Assembly: GCA_031269465.1 (NCBI GenBank)
Contig: JAISZB010000303.1
Location: forward strand, 1-33,451
Origin: Clostridiales bacterium
GTDB taxonomy: Bacteria; Bacillota; Clostridia; Lachnospirales; WQUN01
DNA length: 33,451 nt
Reading direction: 5' to 3'
Shown here: one piece after another, positions 33,286-33,451 of the stretch
Numbering within the stretch: position 1 is the first letter of the stretch
Layout of the letters: every line of letters starts with the position of its first letter
Position numbers and translations under genes: made by a program
Notes under the pieces: model-generated
Databases searched by the model: none
What the model was told of the DNA's origin: nothing
The model's input: only the letters and a program-made list of their open reading frames with translations

Positions 33286-33451
33286 CAGTTTAACGCCCTT
33301 AACATAAGCTCTATAGATGCCAAAACGATCTCGATTTAGAGGTCCTAAAGAAGATTTTTTTAATGCATTCAGCTATTTTTTCATTATTTGCCTGTCTAAG
33401 TTTATATTTAAACAATGTCGAATGGCTTTTGCCCGTCCCAATATTCGACAT
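33286..33451. other. End of window without recognisable gene
   Basis: The final stretch is AT-rich with no supported reading frame or structure. The same holds for 32700-33160, where only short chance frames occur. Confidence 0.4.

Overview
The window looks like a chromosomal segment of an anaerobic, Gram-positive Clostridia-type Firmicute. This rests on strong AGGAGG-type ribosome sites, LplB/YtcP-type sugar permeases, an AraC regulator fused to a membrane sensor, SipW-type TasA-like secreted proteins and an LPKTG sortase signal. No rRNA, tRNA or taxonomic marker is present, so this is inference. GC is moderate, except for one clearly GC-richer island at about 18.4-19.95 kb.

Region 1 (1-9.3 kb) is a carbohydrate locus. 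A membrane-anchored AraC-family regulator (minus strand) is divergent from a plus-strand operon: two LplB/YtcP-like permeases, a lipoprotein solute-binding protein, a TIM-barrel glycosidase-like protein and a YhcH/YjgK/YiaL (EbgC-type) protein. A strong hairpin terminator closes it. No copy of the dispersed repeat described below was recognised here.

Region 2 (9.3-16.3 kb, minus strand) is the most unusual part: a ubiquitin-conjugation-like gene set. In transcription order it holds an E2-like protein, a secreted-or-cytosolic-unknown small protein made of three ~49-residue repeats, a second E2-like paralogue split by an in-frame TAA, a JAMM/JAB isopeptidase whose N-terminal half also looks E2-like, an E1/ThiF-type adenylyltransferase overlapping it by 11 nt, and a membrane-anchored YARHG-domain protein. 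No classical ubiquitin-like modifier ending in GG was found. The repeat module resembles the N-terminal segment of the E2-like proteins.

Region 3 (16.3-22.3 kb) is mostly gene-poor. It holds repeat copies, a GC-rich AAA-ATPase/PD-(D/E)XK pseudogene with at least four frameshifts, and an intact, divergent member of the same family.

Region 4 (22.4-32.4 kb, plus strand) is a cell-surface fibre locus: a 1.3-kb-codon fibro-slime/isopeptide-pilin-like surface protein preceded by a possible 15-codon leader, two TasA/camelysin-like proteins with SipW-type signal peptides, and a proline-rich LPKTG wall-anchored protein. No sortase or SipW gene lies in the window.

Across 9.3-33.3 kb about 20 copies of one nested palindromic element (full length about 130-140 bp, outer ends ATACTGATTTTCAT / ATGAAAATCAGTAT) occupy intergenic positions, often directly against stop codons. 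They look like a MITE-type or REP-like family, and some copies are nearly identical, suggesting recent spread.
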